Positions 49,319 to 60,935 of a DNA stretch of 64,000 bases are shown piece after piece. The notes beneath the pieces are model-generated. The model saw only the letters and a program-made list of their open reading frames with translations, searched no databases and had not been told where the DNA came from. Source of the DNA: Apiospora phragmitis. Its lineage: Eukaryota > Ascomycota > Sordariomycetes > Amphisphaeriales > Apiosporaceae. The stretch is taken from NCBI GenBank assembly GCA_038363925.1, contig JAQQWL010000005.1, forward strand, positions 1,116,001 through 1,180,000. Reading direction: 5' to 3'. A program made the translations under genes and the position numbers. The stretch's first letter is position 1; the number at the start of each line of letters is the position of its first letter.

Positions 49319-52300
49319 ATGTCGTATAATCGCCTAGGTAAGTCGGCTGTTTCATCGTCAATGCCCTCTCGACCCCCTTCTCCTATGCCTGTGCCTTCCT
49401 GAGGTATCTAGCCCTCCTTATCACTGCCTCACCATCCCCATTGCCACCTGGAATGCGCCGAGATCAGGGAGCCTGAGCCATCATTCATTACCGCCACCGT
49501 TTTGATTGGGCTTGGACTGTTACTTGCACCCCCCTCGAGCTGTTCTTTCGTTACCTTCTTTTGCCTTCGGATTCTCTGAGTAGCAAACTCACTACCTTCC
49601 CTTCCTCGTACCCCATTCATTGTCTATACTTTCTCTCAGGGGCTGTGCCTTGTGATCTTCCCACGCCACCCCAACTTTGACCGGACAATCAAAGAAAGTT
49701 GCGCGTGTCAACTGGTGCAGGCAACCAAAACGTTATCCGAGGCCGCGAAGCATCTGAACATAACACCATAGCTCTGCCGGTTCCAGACATTTTCTAATCC
49801 TCTCCTTTGCTAGCCGACGACGGATACTACGATCCTACTATGGATAACAGAATGCATCGGACGCCCTCACCAGGGCATCCGCTCCAACATGGCTATCAAC
49901 TCGACGATGTGCCTTACGGCCAACCTCCGCCGCCTTCACACGGGGCTCTCGATCTCCCCCCAGCTGGTGGTCCAGGTAGATACACGCCCAGCGACCGTTT
50001 ACCCCTCAACTCGGCGCATTCGGTGGACAACCTTTCGCAGAGCCCGTACAACCATGGCCCAGGTTATGGCGGATCCGAATACTCGGTGAACCCACAGGCA
50101 CATCATGACGGATACTACAACCAACCCTACGAGCCTTCGCCGGGCGTGACACCTTACGATGAACACCAGGGATACGAGCTCAATGACCAGCGACCTATGT
50201 TGCAACAGAATGATTCGTACGCTCATGGTGGAATCCCGGAGCCCTACAAGGACGAACCCCAGCAAGGAGGTGGTGGCAACCTGAAGCGCTGGAAGACGGT
50301 CAAGCAGGTCTTGCTGTACCGCGGAAACTTGGTTCTGGACTGTCCCATCCCTCCGAGGCTGCTGAACCAGCTACCTCACGGTGAGCGTGATGAGTTCACC
50401 CATATGCGCTACACGGCGGCCACTTGCGACCCCAATGATTTCTACAACGAGAACTTTACCCTGCGCCAAAAGCTGTTCAGCAAGCCGCGTCACACCGAGT
50501 TGTTTATTGTTATTACCATGTACAACGAGGACGATATCCTGTTTGCCCGCACTATGATTGGTGTTCTGAAGAATATCGAGTATATGTGCAGTCGCAAGGA
50601 AAGCAAGACGTGGGGTCCGGATGCCTGGAAGAAGATTGTGGTTTGCGTTGTCAGCGATGGACGTGGTAAGATCAACCCCCGAACCCGAGCGCTTCTCGCC
50701 GGTATGGGTGTCTACCAGGATGGTATCGCCAAACAGCAGGTCAACGGGAAGGATGTCACATCGCATATCTACGAGTACACCACGCAGGTTGGCATGACCA
50801 TCAAGAACGATGTCGTGCAACTCATCCCTAAAAAGCAACCGGTTCAACTTTTGTTCTGCTTGAAGGAGAAAAACCAGAAGAAGATCAACTCCCATCGATG
50901 GTTCTTCCAGGCCTTTGGTCGTGTTCTGGACCCGAACATTTGCGTCCTGATCGACGCGGGTACCAAGCCTGGAGGCACTTCTATTTACCACCTGTGGAAG
51001 GCCTTCGATCTTGAACCAATGTGCGCTGGCGCTTGTGGTGAGATCAAAGCCATGTTGGGTACTGGCGGCAGACATCTCCTGAACCCCTTGGTTGCGACGC
51101 AAAATTTCGAATACAAGATGAGTAACATCCTCGACAAGCCTCTAGAGTCGGCCTTTGGTTTCATTTCTGTGCTACCTGGTGCCTTCTCGGCATACCGATA
51201 TGTGGCTTTGCAGAATGACAAAAACGGCCAGGGTCCTTTGGAGAAATACTTCAAGGGTGAGACGCTCGAAGGTTCTGATGCGGGTGTTTTCGAATCCAAC
51301 ATGTACCTTGCCGAGGATCGTATTCTATGTTTCGAGCTTGTTACGAAGCGAAACTGCCACTGGATCCTTCAGTACGTCAAGTCAGCGACGGGAGAGACCG
51401 ATGTGCCAGACACTGTCACGGAACTCATTCTCCAGCGCCGTCGCTGGCTCAACGGTTCCTTCTTCGCCGCCATCTACGCCATTGCCCACTTCTACCAGTT
51501 CTTCCGCTCCGATCACTCCATCTTCCGCAAGCTCATGTTCTTCTTGGAGTTTATCTTCCAGACCATCAATATGATCTTCGCCTGGTTTGCCATTGGCAAC
51601 TTCTTCCTCGTCTTCAAGATTCTGACTACGAGTTTGGGCGACAAGGACTTGCTGTCCACGACAGGCACAATCCTCGGTGTTGTATTTACGTGGTTTTATG
51701 GTGTCTCACTGATATCCTGTTTCGTCCTTTCACTTGGTAACCGCCCCTCTGGTTCTGGCAAGCTCTATGGCGCCATGGTCATCTTCTGGGCCATCATTAT
51801 GGCGTAAGTTTTCCGTCACTCCCATCCCGCCCTAGTTTGGCGGACTCGTACTGACATCAATCTGCTTAGATACCTTATGTTCGCCGCTGTTTTCATTGCC
51901 GTTCAGGCCATCCGAGTGCAGATCAAAGACGGCTTCGACCCCAGCGATCTGATCAAGAACAAGGTATTTGCGTCTCTGATCATCTCCACCATGGCAACTT
52001 ACGGATTGTGGCTTGTCGCCTCGCTCCTCATGTTCGACCCTTGGCATATGATCACATCGATGCTTCAGTATATCCTCTTGTCGCCTGCCTACGTCAACGT
52101 CATGAACGTATACGCTTTCTGCAATACCCACGATATCTCCTGGGGTACGAAGGGTGACGACGGTGCTGAAAAGCTGCCAACAGTCGACACCAAGGATGGT
52201 AAGGGTAAGACCGACCTGCCAGACGAGGGTGACCTGAACGCGTCGTACGAGCGTGAGTTGGCTGTCTTCAACAAGAAGTTTGTTGCTGTCAAGAAGCCAC

Positions 52301-52578
52301 CTACGGATGCCGACAGGGCCGAGAAACAAATGGACTACTACCGCTGGATTCGAACGCTAGTCGTGCTGGTCTGGATGATAACGAACTTTGGGCTGTGTGC
52401 GCTGGTGTTGAGTACGGCTGGTCTCGAGAGACTGACTCCCGAAGCCGCAGCTGCCAACGAGGATCAGCGTGCCACATTGTACATGACCATCATCTTGTGG
52501 AGCGTGGCTTTCCTGAGTGCTTTCAAGTTCGTTGGCGCCCTGTGGTTCTTGGTGGTGCGCATGTTCAGAGGCGTGTAG
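49319..52578 (+). CDS. chs-3: Chitin synthase, division 1, most like class I
   Basis: Exons 49319-49337, 49814-51803 and 51870-52578 give 905 residues. Exon 1 encodes only MSYNRL and one base. Polymerises N-acetylglucosamine from UDP-GlcNAc into chitin at the plasma membrane. A disordered Pro/Tyr/Gly-rich N-terminus of about 160 residues precedes the catalytic part: [41 protein letters not shown] (387 on), [26 protein letters not shown] (about 505) and QRRRWLNG (547-554, product-binding signature). Several membrane segments follow ([20 protein letters not shown] onward), then [14 protein letters not shown] and a final hydrophobic pair. I assign class I (Neurospora chs-3 type) from remembered family sequence; class II cannot be excluded without a tree. 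The first intron is 476 bp, much longer than the others. Confidence 0.9.
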
Positions 52579-53857
52579 ACAGACTCGTTTTGGACTTTTC
52601 TGCTCTTGTGCAAGAATCTCCTTGGCCGGGCAGTGTGCATCTGGATGGCATAGCACCCGTCTTCATTGTATTACTGTGTATTTCTTTTCTTTTTGCATCC
52701 CGGATAACGATCGTCTCCGTGGCCGTCATTACAGTTCTGATGTCATCATTCATGGGTTGTTCCGGTGTCCTGGGTATCCTGCGTGTCTTCGATAAAAGAG
52801 GGACCGACGTTTTGAGGATGGACCTCTATGTACGTTGTGAGAGAAAGCGATGGGCGAGCGCTGTGTGCTCGTAGAAGCTTGATGCTGCCCATCCGAAGGC
52901 GGCATGTGCCAGGGCCAGGTCGCCAAAAGCCTACAGCGCGCGTTTTTGTTGTTGCAGATGGGGTTGGAGATGATGGTCTCTCCTTATTATTCATATACCC
53001 GGTATTCATTTATGTTATTACTTATTCATGAAAAAACGATTTCAGATATTAGAGATGCTGTAGAATAAGCGTTGTGACACGCTTGGTCGATTGAATCAAT
53101 TTTGCTACCTTTCTTGTCTCTCGACAGTTGGCTGTCAAGCATCCGACTTTACCCTTTGTTGAATTCCCCAGGTTGCTTATTTTCCCCAACCTGCTTCCAT
53201 GCTTTCGAGAGTGAGGGGTCAATCTGCGGCCTCCTAGATTAGGCAAACTCAGATGCCTCAGCTGCAGCATAGTAGCATTTCGGCGCCTCCCGGGCTCGCC
53301 GTTTACTGCTTACTTTGAGGGCGAGGTGCGTCTCGAACAGCCCATCTTGGAGGGAGCACAGCAGCAACTTGCAACCGTCTCTGCTCTGGCCTCGCGCATG
53401 CATGCATGCCAACAAATGAGAAACCGTCTCTTCGTCGCTGCTTCGGCCCCCAAAATCCCCCGCCATGTTTCATTCATTCGGAGTACGCGGAGGTTTTCAT
53501 ATGGGGGTAATGGGTTTTCGGGAGAATGCGCGCATCTCCTGACGCAGACGGTCAGTCGACTCTCTCATTCCTTTCGGAAAACTTAGGATATCGACCGATT
53601 TTCCATCTTCGCGGACACAGAGGGATTAATGTGGTGTCGGTCTTCCTCGTGCAATTGATATAATTCGGATACCTTGGTTGCCCGAGATCGGTTCACATAA
53701 GTAGTGACGAGATCCTTTCTCACCGACGTACATTTACACTCCTCATACTTACTTAACTCACTTGCCCAAACATTTCGTCTCTCTCAACCTACCACCAAGC
53801 CAGCACCACACATATACTCTTCCATCCATACACACCTCCCGACCGCCATCAACCACC
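52579..53857. other. Intergenic, no supported gene
   Basis: 3' flank of the chitin synthase and promoter of the methyltransferase. Overlapping short frames only. Confidence 0.5.
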
Positions 53858-54807
53858 ATGACGACCATGGCCGCTTCTTCCGCCCCCTCACCACGCTGTC
53901 GCAGAACATCTACGACAGCGACCCGGCCTTCTACGCCAAGTACGCCGAGCTCCGCGAGAACCGCCCCGAGACCCAGCAGGCGGGGGTCCCGGACATGGCG
54001 ACGCTGCACGAGCTACTGCCCAGCCTGCAGGGCAAGCGCGTCCTCGACCTCGGCTGCGGCGACGGCTGGTTCTGCCGCTGGGCCAGCGCCCGGGGCGCCG
54101 CCGTCTGCCGCGGCGTCGATGCCTCGGCCGCGCAGCTCGGGCGCGCGCGCGAGCTTACCGAGATGCACCGCGCGTACTTGCAGGAGTCGCGCGGCAGCGA
54201 GGGCGCGGACGCGGCTGTCGAGGGCGCCGATGTGGACTATGTCCGCGCCGATATGAACCAAAAGGGGGCGCTGAAGGCGGCCGCCTTGTTGACGTCGTCA
54301 GCGGCGGAAGACGGAGGAAAGGAGGGAAAGAAACTGCAGAAGTACCAAGTCGCGTTCTGCTCCCTGTCGCTGCACTACATCGCCGACCTGGGCGCCCTGC
54401 TCGACGAGATCAGCGCCTGCCTCACCGCGGGCGCGTTCCTCTTCTTCTCGATCGAGCACCCGATGGCGACGGCGCCGCAGACCAAGACGCCCAAACTCAT
54501 CCAGCTCGACGAGGGGTTTGCGGGCGGCAAGCCGGCGTGGCCGCTGCGGGACTACCTGGCCGAGGGGGCGCGGGTCAAGACGTGGCTGGGGGCCGACGTG
54601 CGCAAGCAGCACCGGACCGTGTCGACGTACATTAACAGCCTGATCAAGGCCGGGCTCGACGTCGTGGGGACGTGGGAGTGGGGAGTCAAGGATAGCGACG
54701 ACGGCGGCGAGGGTGGGGCTGTGGACGAGATGCGGCGGGAGCGGAATTATGGGGTTACGGAGAGTGTATTTCCGTACTTTATGGGGTTCAAGGTCTGGAA
54801 GAGATAG
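53858..54807 (+). CDS. Class I SAM-dependent methyltransferase, with a -1 frame disruption near the start
   Basis: Single exon. ATG codons at 53858 and 53867 lie in an ACCATG context and read MTTMAASSAP. The rest of the protein is in another frame, starting LTTLSQNIYDSDPAFYAKY. The switch falls in a run of five C at 53,883-53,887; one more C would join the frames, and the total length of 950 nt is one short of whole codons. Motif I is VLDLGCGDGWFCRWA with the acidic end of beta-2 in GVDAS. Later motifs are YQVAFCSLSLHYIADL and AGAFLFFSIEHPMATAP, then a C-terminal substrate region ending YFMGFKVWKR. The fold and SAM binding are clear; the substrate is unknown. If the indel is real, translation could not start from these ATGs and the gene would be inactive. 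Confidence 0.75.
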
Positions 54808-55470
54808 ATTAGGGTGAGCCGGTCCGGTGACCAACTGTTTGGCTATGCAGTCAGCTCTGGTCGTGTTTCGGTTCAACACCAACCCACTCACCTCTTTTCT
54901 TCTTGTTTACTCTCCTATTTTTGTTGTATCACTTACTGGGATTTAGGTAGGCTTTGATTTCCAACTTGTTTGATTTGCTTTTGGAACGATAATGGCGGAA
55001 TGCGAGAAGGATCACGGGGGAACATGCTAAGGGCTGTTTCTATCACTTGGCCGTGTTGGCGAAAGTATACGTGAATTATTAGGTCTACAGCGGCCATTGG
55101 TTAACGGAGGCACTACATCCCCCCCGGCACGATATTAGCTAGACTATTAAGTATGCCATTCGAAAGGATCTGCGGCTCCAGGCTACAGAGCCGTCTAGAA
55201 GGTATTTGATGCCAACCGATATGGCTTGCTCATATGCTTTGCGATGTGTCCCAGGCCGGGAACCCACAACCGTGGGGCCAAGGGTTGGGGGTTTCATTGG
55301 CCAATCCTGCCACGAGGTTCGATGGGCAATAGGCCTGTATTATTGCACCACCGATTTGCGAGATTACCAAGTCACGTCATATCAAGATCATGTCACAGCT
55401 ATATTTGTTTGGATTGGGATTCAGTCTGACTCGACATATTCATGTCCTTTTTCACCGGTAGCCCAAGACA
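54808..55470. other. Intergenic, no supported gene
   Basis: Flanking DNA between the methyltransferase and the transporter. A 90-codon frame near its end is not supported by anything else. Confidence 0.5.
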
Positions 55471-57355
55471 ATGGATAGTCACGAACTCGGGAAGCATGAC
55501 ATACGCCCTGACGGCTCGAATGGCTGTGACCAGGAGCTAACCGCCGACAAACCAACAGAATATGGCTCATCAGTCCGCTCGGGAGATTCGCCGTCCCCGA
55601 AGTGAGGCTCCTGGAGGACCGTTCGGCGGCATATCTGGGACGATCCGGACAAGCCCGAGCACGAGAAGAAGTTCTTGCTGAAGCTGGATGCCTACCTCCT
55701 GAGCTATACATGCCTCGGCTACTTCTGCAAGAACCTAGACCAAGCCAAGATCAACAACGCGTACGTATCGGGCATGAAAGAGGCTCTGCACATGAACGGC
55801 AGCGAGCTCACCTACGCCTCCGACGTCTTCACGGCGGGCTACGTCATATCGCAACTCCCAACCGTGATACTCGTCTCCAAGCTGAGGCCCTCGTACGTCA
55901 TCCCCACCCTCGTGGTTTTCTGGGCTGTCTTTACCTTCACCTCCGCGGCCATCAAGACCGTCCCTCAGCTCTACGCCAGTAAGCCTTACCCTTGCTCTGC
56001 TCTAATACACAACAAGAACATGTGAGACTGATCTCGGCCCCTCATGGTGGCGGCATCAGTGCGTTTCCTCGTCGGCCTCTGCGAGGGCGCCTTCTTCCCC
56101 TGCATCACCTACCTGATCGCGAGCTGGTACAAAAAGGACGAGCGGGCTAAGCGGGTGACGCTATTCTACTCCACCGCGTCCCTGTCGGCCATGTTCTCGG
56201 GCTACCTGCAGGCCGGCGTGTACCGGGGCCTCGGCCGCCCGGGCTGGCAGTGGCTCTTCCTCGTCTGCGGCGCCATCAGTCTGCCCGTCGGCGTCCTCGG
56301 CTACTTCTTCAACCCGCATTTTCCCGAGACCACGCGCGCCTTCTACCTGACCGCGGACGAGGCCGCGTACGCCAGCCGGGGCCTGGTCGCGGACGGGTAC
56401 AGGCCGCTGGGCGCGGCGGCGTGGGACCGCGGGAAGCTGTTTAGGATTGTGCTTTCTTGGCAATTTTGGTATGTTGAGCGAACTATATCTGTGCCATAGA
56501 TGGACATCGCTAACACGAAATGCAGGGTGCTCTCTTTGGGTTACTTCTTTGTGCAAACTAGCGTGAGATATCTCCCGCGCGCTGACCGCATTCTCTGATC
56601 CATTCAGGATACAGTTTTTCTGGCTGACATTTTTTCTCTTCTAGCACCCCAACGGCCAGCCCTTCATGGCCCTCTGGCTGAAGTCCGAGGGCGAGAGCAT
56701 CTACCGCATCAACATGCTCCCGACAGGTCAAGCCGCCGTCGGCTTCGTGACGCAGATCGCCGTAGGCATGCTATCAGACTCGCCGCTCCTCCGGGGCCGG
56801 GGCCTCAAGGCCCTCGTCGCCCTACAGGCGGGCTCCGTCGTCGCGTGCATCATTCTCGCCGTCTGGGACGTCCACAGCAAGGGTCTGAAGTACTTCGCCA
56901 TGTACCTGGCCTACACGTCGTCAGGCGTGCCGGGCATCTACTACTCGTGGTTCCCGGACCTCATGCCCGACGACCACGAGATGCGCGGGTTCCTGACGGC
57001 CTTCTCCAACGTGTTTTCGTACGCCAACAACATCTGGTGGACCAACCGGCTCTGGTGGACGGCCGACGCGCCGCGGGTCCATGCCGCATTAGTCGCGTCT
57101 GCTGTCATGGGCGTGGTGCTCGTCTTAACGGCGTGCTTGATGCAGTTTCTCCAGGGAAGGGACGCCAGGATGCGCGCTGACAAGAACAAGTCGGAGGAGG
57201 AAGAAGAGGCGAACACGAGGACCGAACGGGGCGGAGCCCTGCCATCGCTCAAAAATCAAAAGGGTTGCAAGATATCATGGATGTATAAAGGGCTTTCTAA
57301 TCCACAAAGTGAATCCGTCGGGGCGCATAAGCACATGGCAAAATGGTTATTATAA
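55471..57355 (+). CDS. MFS anion:cation symporter-family transporter (Dal5/pantothenate-like), in-frame TGA at codon 45
   Basis: Exons 55471-55978, 56060-56468, 56526-56562 and 56645-57355 total 555 codons. The N-terminal part is cytosolic, ending SWRTVRRHIWDDPDKPEHEK, followed by TM1 (LDAYLLSYTCLGYFCKNLDQ), NNAYVSGMKEAL, RFLVGLCEGAFFPCITYLIA, SWYKKDERAKR, a central loop, HPNGQPFMALWLKSEG and the last six segments with GIYYSWFPDLMPDDHEMRGF and NIWWTNRLWW. This matches the fungal ACS family of proton symporters for organic anions such as allantoate or pantothenate; the substrate is not readable. TGA at 55,603-55,605 interrupts the frame before TM1, and no intron with correct phase removes it. 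Either the gene is a pseudogene, or the base is wrong (CGA or AGA would restore the conserved reading). The tail after residue 500 is low complexity. Confidence 0.75.
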
Positions 57356-58127
57356 CTAGGTGGTCAAGTAGACAAGAGTTTAGTAGATTTGGGGAGACCC
57401 TTAGATTCACCCCATTGCTGCTTGCGTCGTACTTTAGGCTCGAATTCATAATTAGTTTACCACTTCACAAGGGCACCGGTATGGACGCGACCTTGGGCGG
57501 CAATAGCCTGAGTGACGCCTTGGCATCGGGCGTTGTGCAAGAGAAGTCCATCATGGTATTGTCACCTATCGCAACTTCTATCGTGCTTTTGCCGACAGCA
57601 TCGGCTATGCCGATTCGTATCCGGGACCCATATAAGTACTGTCGGCGGTATTAGTCAAGGGGGGAGAGGCGAACTCACCTGAGTGCAAGTGCCCCGGACC
57701 TCCCCGACCTATCTGTATCACCACCACGCTGCAGCGGCTGTGGAGAAACTCCGCGGGGTAACGGGCTAACGGGAAAAGGGCCACGCAGCCAAGGCCGTAA
57801 AGTGTGCCGGGTGGGGCCACATATAACATCCTCTCACCAATACGACGAGGCATTTCTTGAGCGAGCTCGGTGGCCAAGCATCCGGATTTGGAGAAATATC
57901 ATACGGTACAATCAAGACCCCGCGACACGAGGGGTATCCCAAGATAGGGGCACCCGACGACGAGACGTAACGCAGTATCACGCCGACGTAGCAGCCGACA
58001 TTGGGCCTGGTATATAATGAATCAGTCGCTTATCCAGGATGCCGTCCATCTGTTACAGGAAAGTATATATGGAATAGCCCATTGCTGGCTTGCTAAGTTG
58101 GAAGAAGACTTTACATCCATCTTCAAC
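57356..58127. other. Intergenic, promoter side of the FAD oxidoreductase
   Basis: No gene seen. The interval just upstream of 58,017 is moderately AT-rich with TATATAA at 58,011-58,017. Confidence 0.5.
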
Positions 58128-59642
58128 ATGCGGTCATCACTATGGATCAACACACTTGCAGCAGGCTCGCTCATCGTACCAGCTGCCTGGTCTGCCGCTA
58201 TAGCAATCGAGTCTCGCGTCCCTTCCCGTAACAACACACCGGCCAATATTGATGGGTTCCCGCTCCCGAACCCGACCAAGTCGTACTGGCAGGATCCGCC
58301 GCACCGCATCGCCAATCTCCGCACCACCCCGGATCTCCCCACCGCCCAGACATTCGACTATGTCATCATCGGCTCCGGCGTGTCCGGCGCCGCCACCGCG
58401 TTCAAGCTGCTGAGCCGCGACCCCGAGCTGTCCATCCTCATGCTCGAGGCCCGCGCCGCCGCGTCCGGCGCATCCGGGCGCAACGGCGGCCACTGCAAGA
58501 CGGGCGACTACAATCACGTCAAGGAGTGGGCCAAGCTGTACGGCGAGGACGAGGCCCTGAAGATCGGCAATCTGGAGCAGGACTGCGTGAACGACGTACG
58601 TGACTTCGTGCTCAGCCACAACGTCTCCAGCGGGTGGCGTGATGTCGAGACGGCCGACCTCTACTACACGATGGACGAGTTCGAGAAGGCGGCCGAGATC
58701 GTCGAGTTCCAGCGCGAGCTGGCGGCGCGACGACCGGAAGATGTGCCTCGGAACAACTCCAGGACCGTCTACAGGGGCCAGGAGGCGAGGGACTACTGGC
58801 AGTGGCCCGAGATCCTGGGCGCGGTCACCTATCCCGGCCACACGCAAAATCCGTACCTGACTGTCTGTGCGATGCTGGAGCTCGGCCTCGAGAAGGGCCT
58901 CAATCTGCAGACGCACACGATGGCACTGCAGCTCACCCAAGTGCCTGGACTGTCTGACGACTCGACGAGTAGTTGGGAGGTCAAGACAGACCGCGGCACC
59001 GTCAAGGGTAAAACGGTGGTCCTGGCCACCAACGGCTTCACCCCAGCACTGCACCCGGGATTCGCCTCCACGCACTTCCTGACGCCCTCCCGGAGCCAGG
59101 CCACGGCCGTCCACCCCGCAGCCGACACGTCGCAAAACCCCGTGTTCCGGCGCAGCGAAGGGTACTCGGACTTCCCCGGCGGCAGCGGCGACTACGTGAC
59201 CGTGCGGCAGCCGGGCGACATCGGCGCCGGCGACGTCATCTACGGCGGCGGCAAGGGCCTGTCCCCCACGGGCGAGCGGAACCTGACCGACGACACCGTC
59301 ATCAACGAATCCATCGCCGCGTACCTACAGGGGGTCGGCCGCGTGACGTACGGGCACGCGAACTGGGGCGACGCGAACCAGGCGGTCGTCGCCGACTGGA
59401 CGGGCATCGTTTGTTATACGCCCGACGGGCTGCCCGTCGTGGGTGCCGTGCCGGGCGAGGCCGGTCTGTGGGCGAGCGTGTGCATGAACGGGCACGGGAT
59501 GGCGTGGGCGTTCCGCAGCGCCGAGGCGCTCGTGGAGATGATGGTGGAGGGGGGAGGCGCCGGTGTGGTTCCCGGAGCCGTTTCGGGCGGAGCGGGCTTG
59601 GAAGGCGGGCCAGTAATAAGTAAAAGGCGACGAGTGCAGTAA
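58128..59642 (+). CDS. FAD-dependent amine/amino-acid oxidase-type oxidoreductase (DAO family), probably secreted
   Basis: Intronless, 504 residues from the ATG at 58128. An in-frame ATG at 58017 would add 37 residues, but the downstream start places a good signal peptide at the N-terminus (MRSSLWINTLAAGSLIVPAA). The Rossmann motif is DYVIIGSGVSGAATAF with GxGxxG at about 82-87 and the acidic end of beta-2 in LMLEARA. The segment ASGRNGGHCKTGDY is the usual second FAD contact in glycine/D-amino-acid/gamma-glutamylputrescine oxidase relatives. VVLATNGFT and the C-terminal GLPVVGAVPG-LWASVCMNGHGMAWAF close the FAD site. It should oxidise a C-N bond with oxygen and release hydrogen peroxide; the substrate is unknown. 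The C-terminus is Gly-rich then basic. Confidence 0.85.
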   Translation: MRSSLWINTLAAGSLIVPAAWSAAIAIESRVPSRNNTPANIDGFPLPNPTKSYWQDPPHRIANLRTTPDLPTAQTFDYVIIGSGVSGAATAFKLLSRDPELSILMLEARAAASGASGRNGGHCKTGDYNHVKEWAKLYGEDEALKIGNLEQDCVNDVRDFVLSHNVSSGWRDVETADLYYTMDEFEKAAEIVEFQRELAARRPEDVPRNNSRTVYRGQEARDYWQWPEILGAVTYPGHTQNPYLTVCAMLELGLEKGLNLQTHTMALQLTQVPGLSDDSTSSWEVKTDRGTVKGKTVVLATNGFTPALHPGFASTHFLTPSRSQATAVHPAADTSQNPVFRRSEGYSDFPGGSGDYVTVRQPGDIGAGDVIYGGGKGLSPTGERNLTDDTVINESIAAYLQGVGRVTYGHANWGDANQAVVADWTGIVCYTPDGLPVVGAVPGEAGLWASVCMNGHGMAWAFRSAEALVEMMVEGGGAGVVPGAVSGGAGLEGGPVISKRRRVQ

Positions 59643-60010
59643 TTGAGACGAACCAGGGAGAATGCCTATCTAAGGGATATATCGATTTCAATAGGAAATG
59701 ACGGTTAGCAAGCAACTGGGGTTGTCAATAGCCGGAATAAGGCTTCGGGACGTGCAACACCAAACTAGGCCCCTGCTATAAACTGAATGAAGATCACTTG
59801 CAGGATACCTTGGCTCTCCTTACGAGCGGCCTCTTTTATCACGTTTTATGAGCAGGCAAAGGCTGCGCTTCAAGTAACCAAGTCTATTCTTTCTCGCTTC
59901 CATAGCATGCAAGGCAGATGTACCCTTGTTGTTCTTCCCTTCCGCATTTCCCATGTGTATGTATATATACATATATATAATTGAAAACCCTATTTACTGG
60001 CTTGAATAGC
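59643..60010. other. Short convergent spacer
   Basis: The oxidoreductase (plus) and the gene at 60011-60445 (minus) end facing each other. A TATATA-rich patch at about 59,960-59,980 may belong to a 3' end signal. Confidence 0.4.
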
Positions 60011-60445
60011 TTACCTCTCCGCTTTCTCTCCTTCAGTGATCTCGGGCTCCCAGTCGGGACGAGTCAGTTCCTTGGCTGCCAGGAACATCTCGTATTGCGT
60101 GGGTGTCCCATTCTTTCCCTCCCCCTCTTCTTTATTGTCCTCGATCCGTGCCTTGGAAACCAAGTCCTTCCGCGTCAGGTTCAAGATGGCGTTGGCCTGC
60201 TTCTCCGTCATGATACCGTGCTCCAGGCACTGGTCCGCCATCCAGAACATCCAGGAGTCGATGATGGCCCGGTCTGTCTCGTCGCAGTGGCAGTCGCCGT
60301 CCGTGCTGTGCTTCATTGTGGATGAAACTGGCATCAGGACGTCGTTGACCACGATGCGGCAGCGGCTACCCTCAATTTCGACCTCGAACGTCTTGCCGTT
60401 GCGAGGGGTGTGGCCGGTAGGCTGTGTGAAGGAAGGAGGAGCCAT
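60011..60445 (-). CDS. Small acidic protein of unknown function (144 aa)
   Basis: Intronless minus-strand frame starting MAPPSFTQPTGHTPRNGKTF from an ATG in an agccATGg-like context. The first half reads as a small beta-rich domain (FEVEIEGSRCRIVVNDVLMP), followed by TDGDCHCDETDRAIIDSW and helical segments (CLEHGIMTEKQANAILNLTR, KDLVSKARIEDNKEEG). Codon use resembles the neighbouring genes. No family is recognised. It is divergent from the gene at 60,936, about 490 bases away. Confidence 0.6.
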   Translation of the reverse strand: MAPPSFTQPTGHTPRNGKTFEVEIEGSRCRIVVNDVLMPVSSTMKHSTDGDCHCDETDRAIIDSWMFWMADQCLEHGIMTEKQANAILNLTRKDLVSKARIEDNKEEGEGKNGTPTQYEMFLAAKELTRPDWEPEITEGEKAER

Positions 60446-60935
60446 GGTTTGTTGTATAGACGGATGAAAATTAAGGAGACAAAAGCTGTACTAGATAGAC
60501 TTAGGTATCCTTGAAAATAATGTAGGTTTGTGGTGTTTACTGGCATTAAGAGAATGGGTTTGTTAACAATAGGTCTGCAGGGATATATCTATATCTGTGC
60601 GAGAAACTCACGCATTGTGTCCAGAATTATTGCATTCTCAAAGGGCATTGTCTTTACATTCCGTGTATTAGTTCTCTAACAGAACCCATAGTTCCTAGAT
60701 GAAAGAAAGGCTTGTTTATTTTCTATAAACCACATGTTGACAGAACAGTGGCTTTGTTCGAGGCGCATTGACCGAGCTGTTTTCTCGCTTGTAGTGTATA
60801 TAAGTGGCAAAAGTCTCCCTAGAATGACGGTAATATCATCTCAACACCATCATTGCCATCACAAGCAACGCAAACCCGAATCCCCGAAGTCTCAACCACC
60901 AAGGTATTTCCCCCTTACCCCAAACATACATCACC

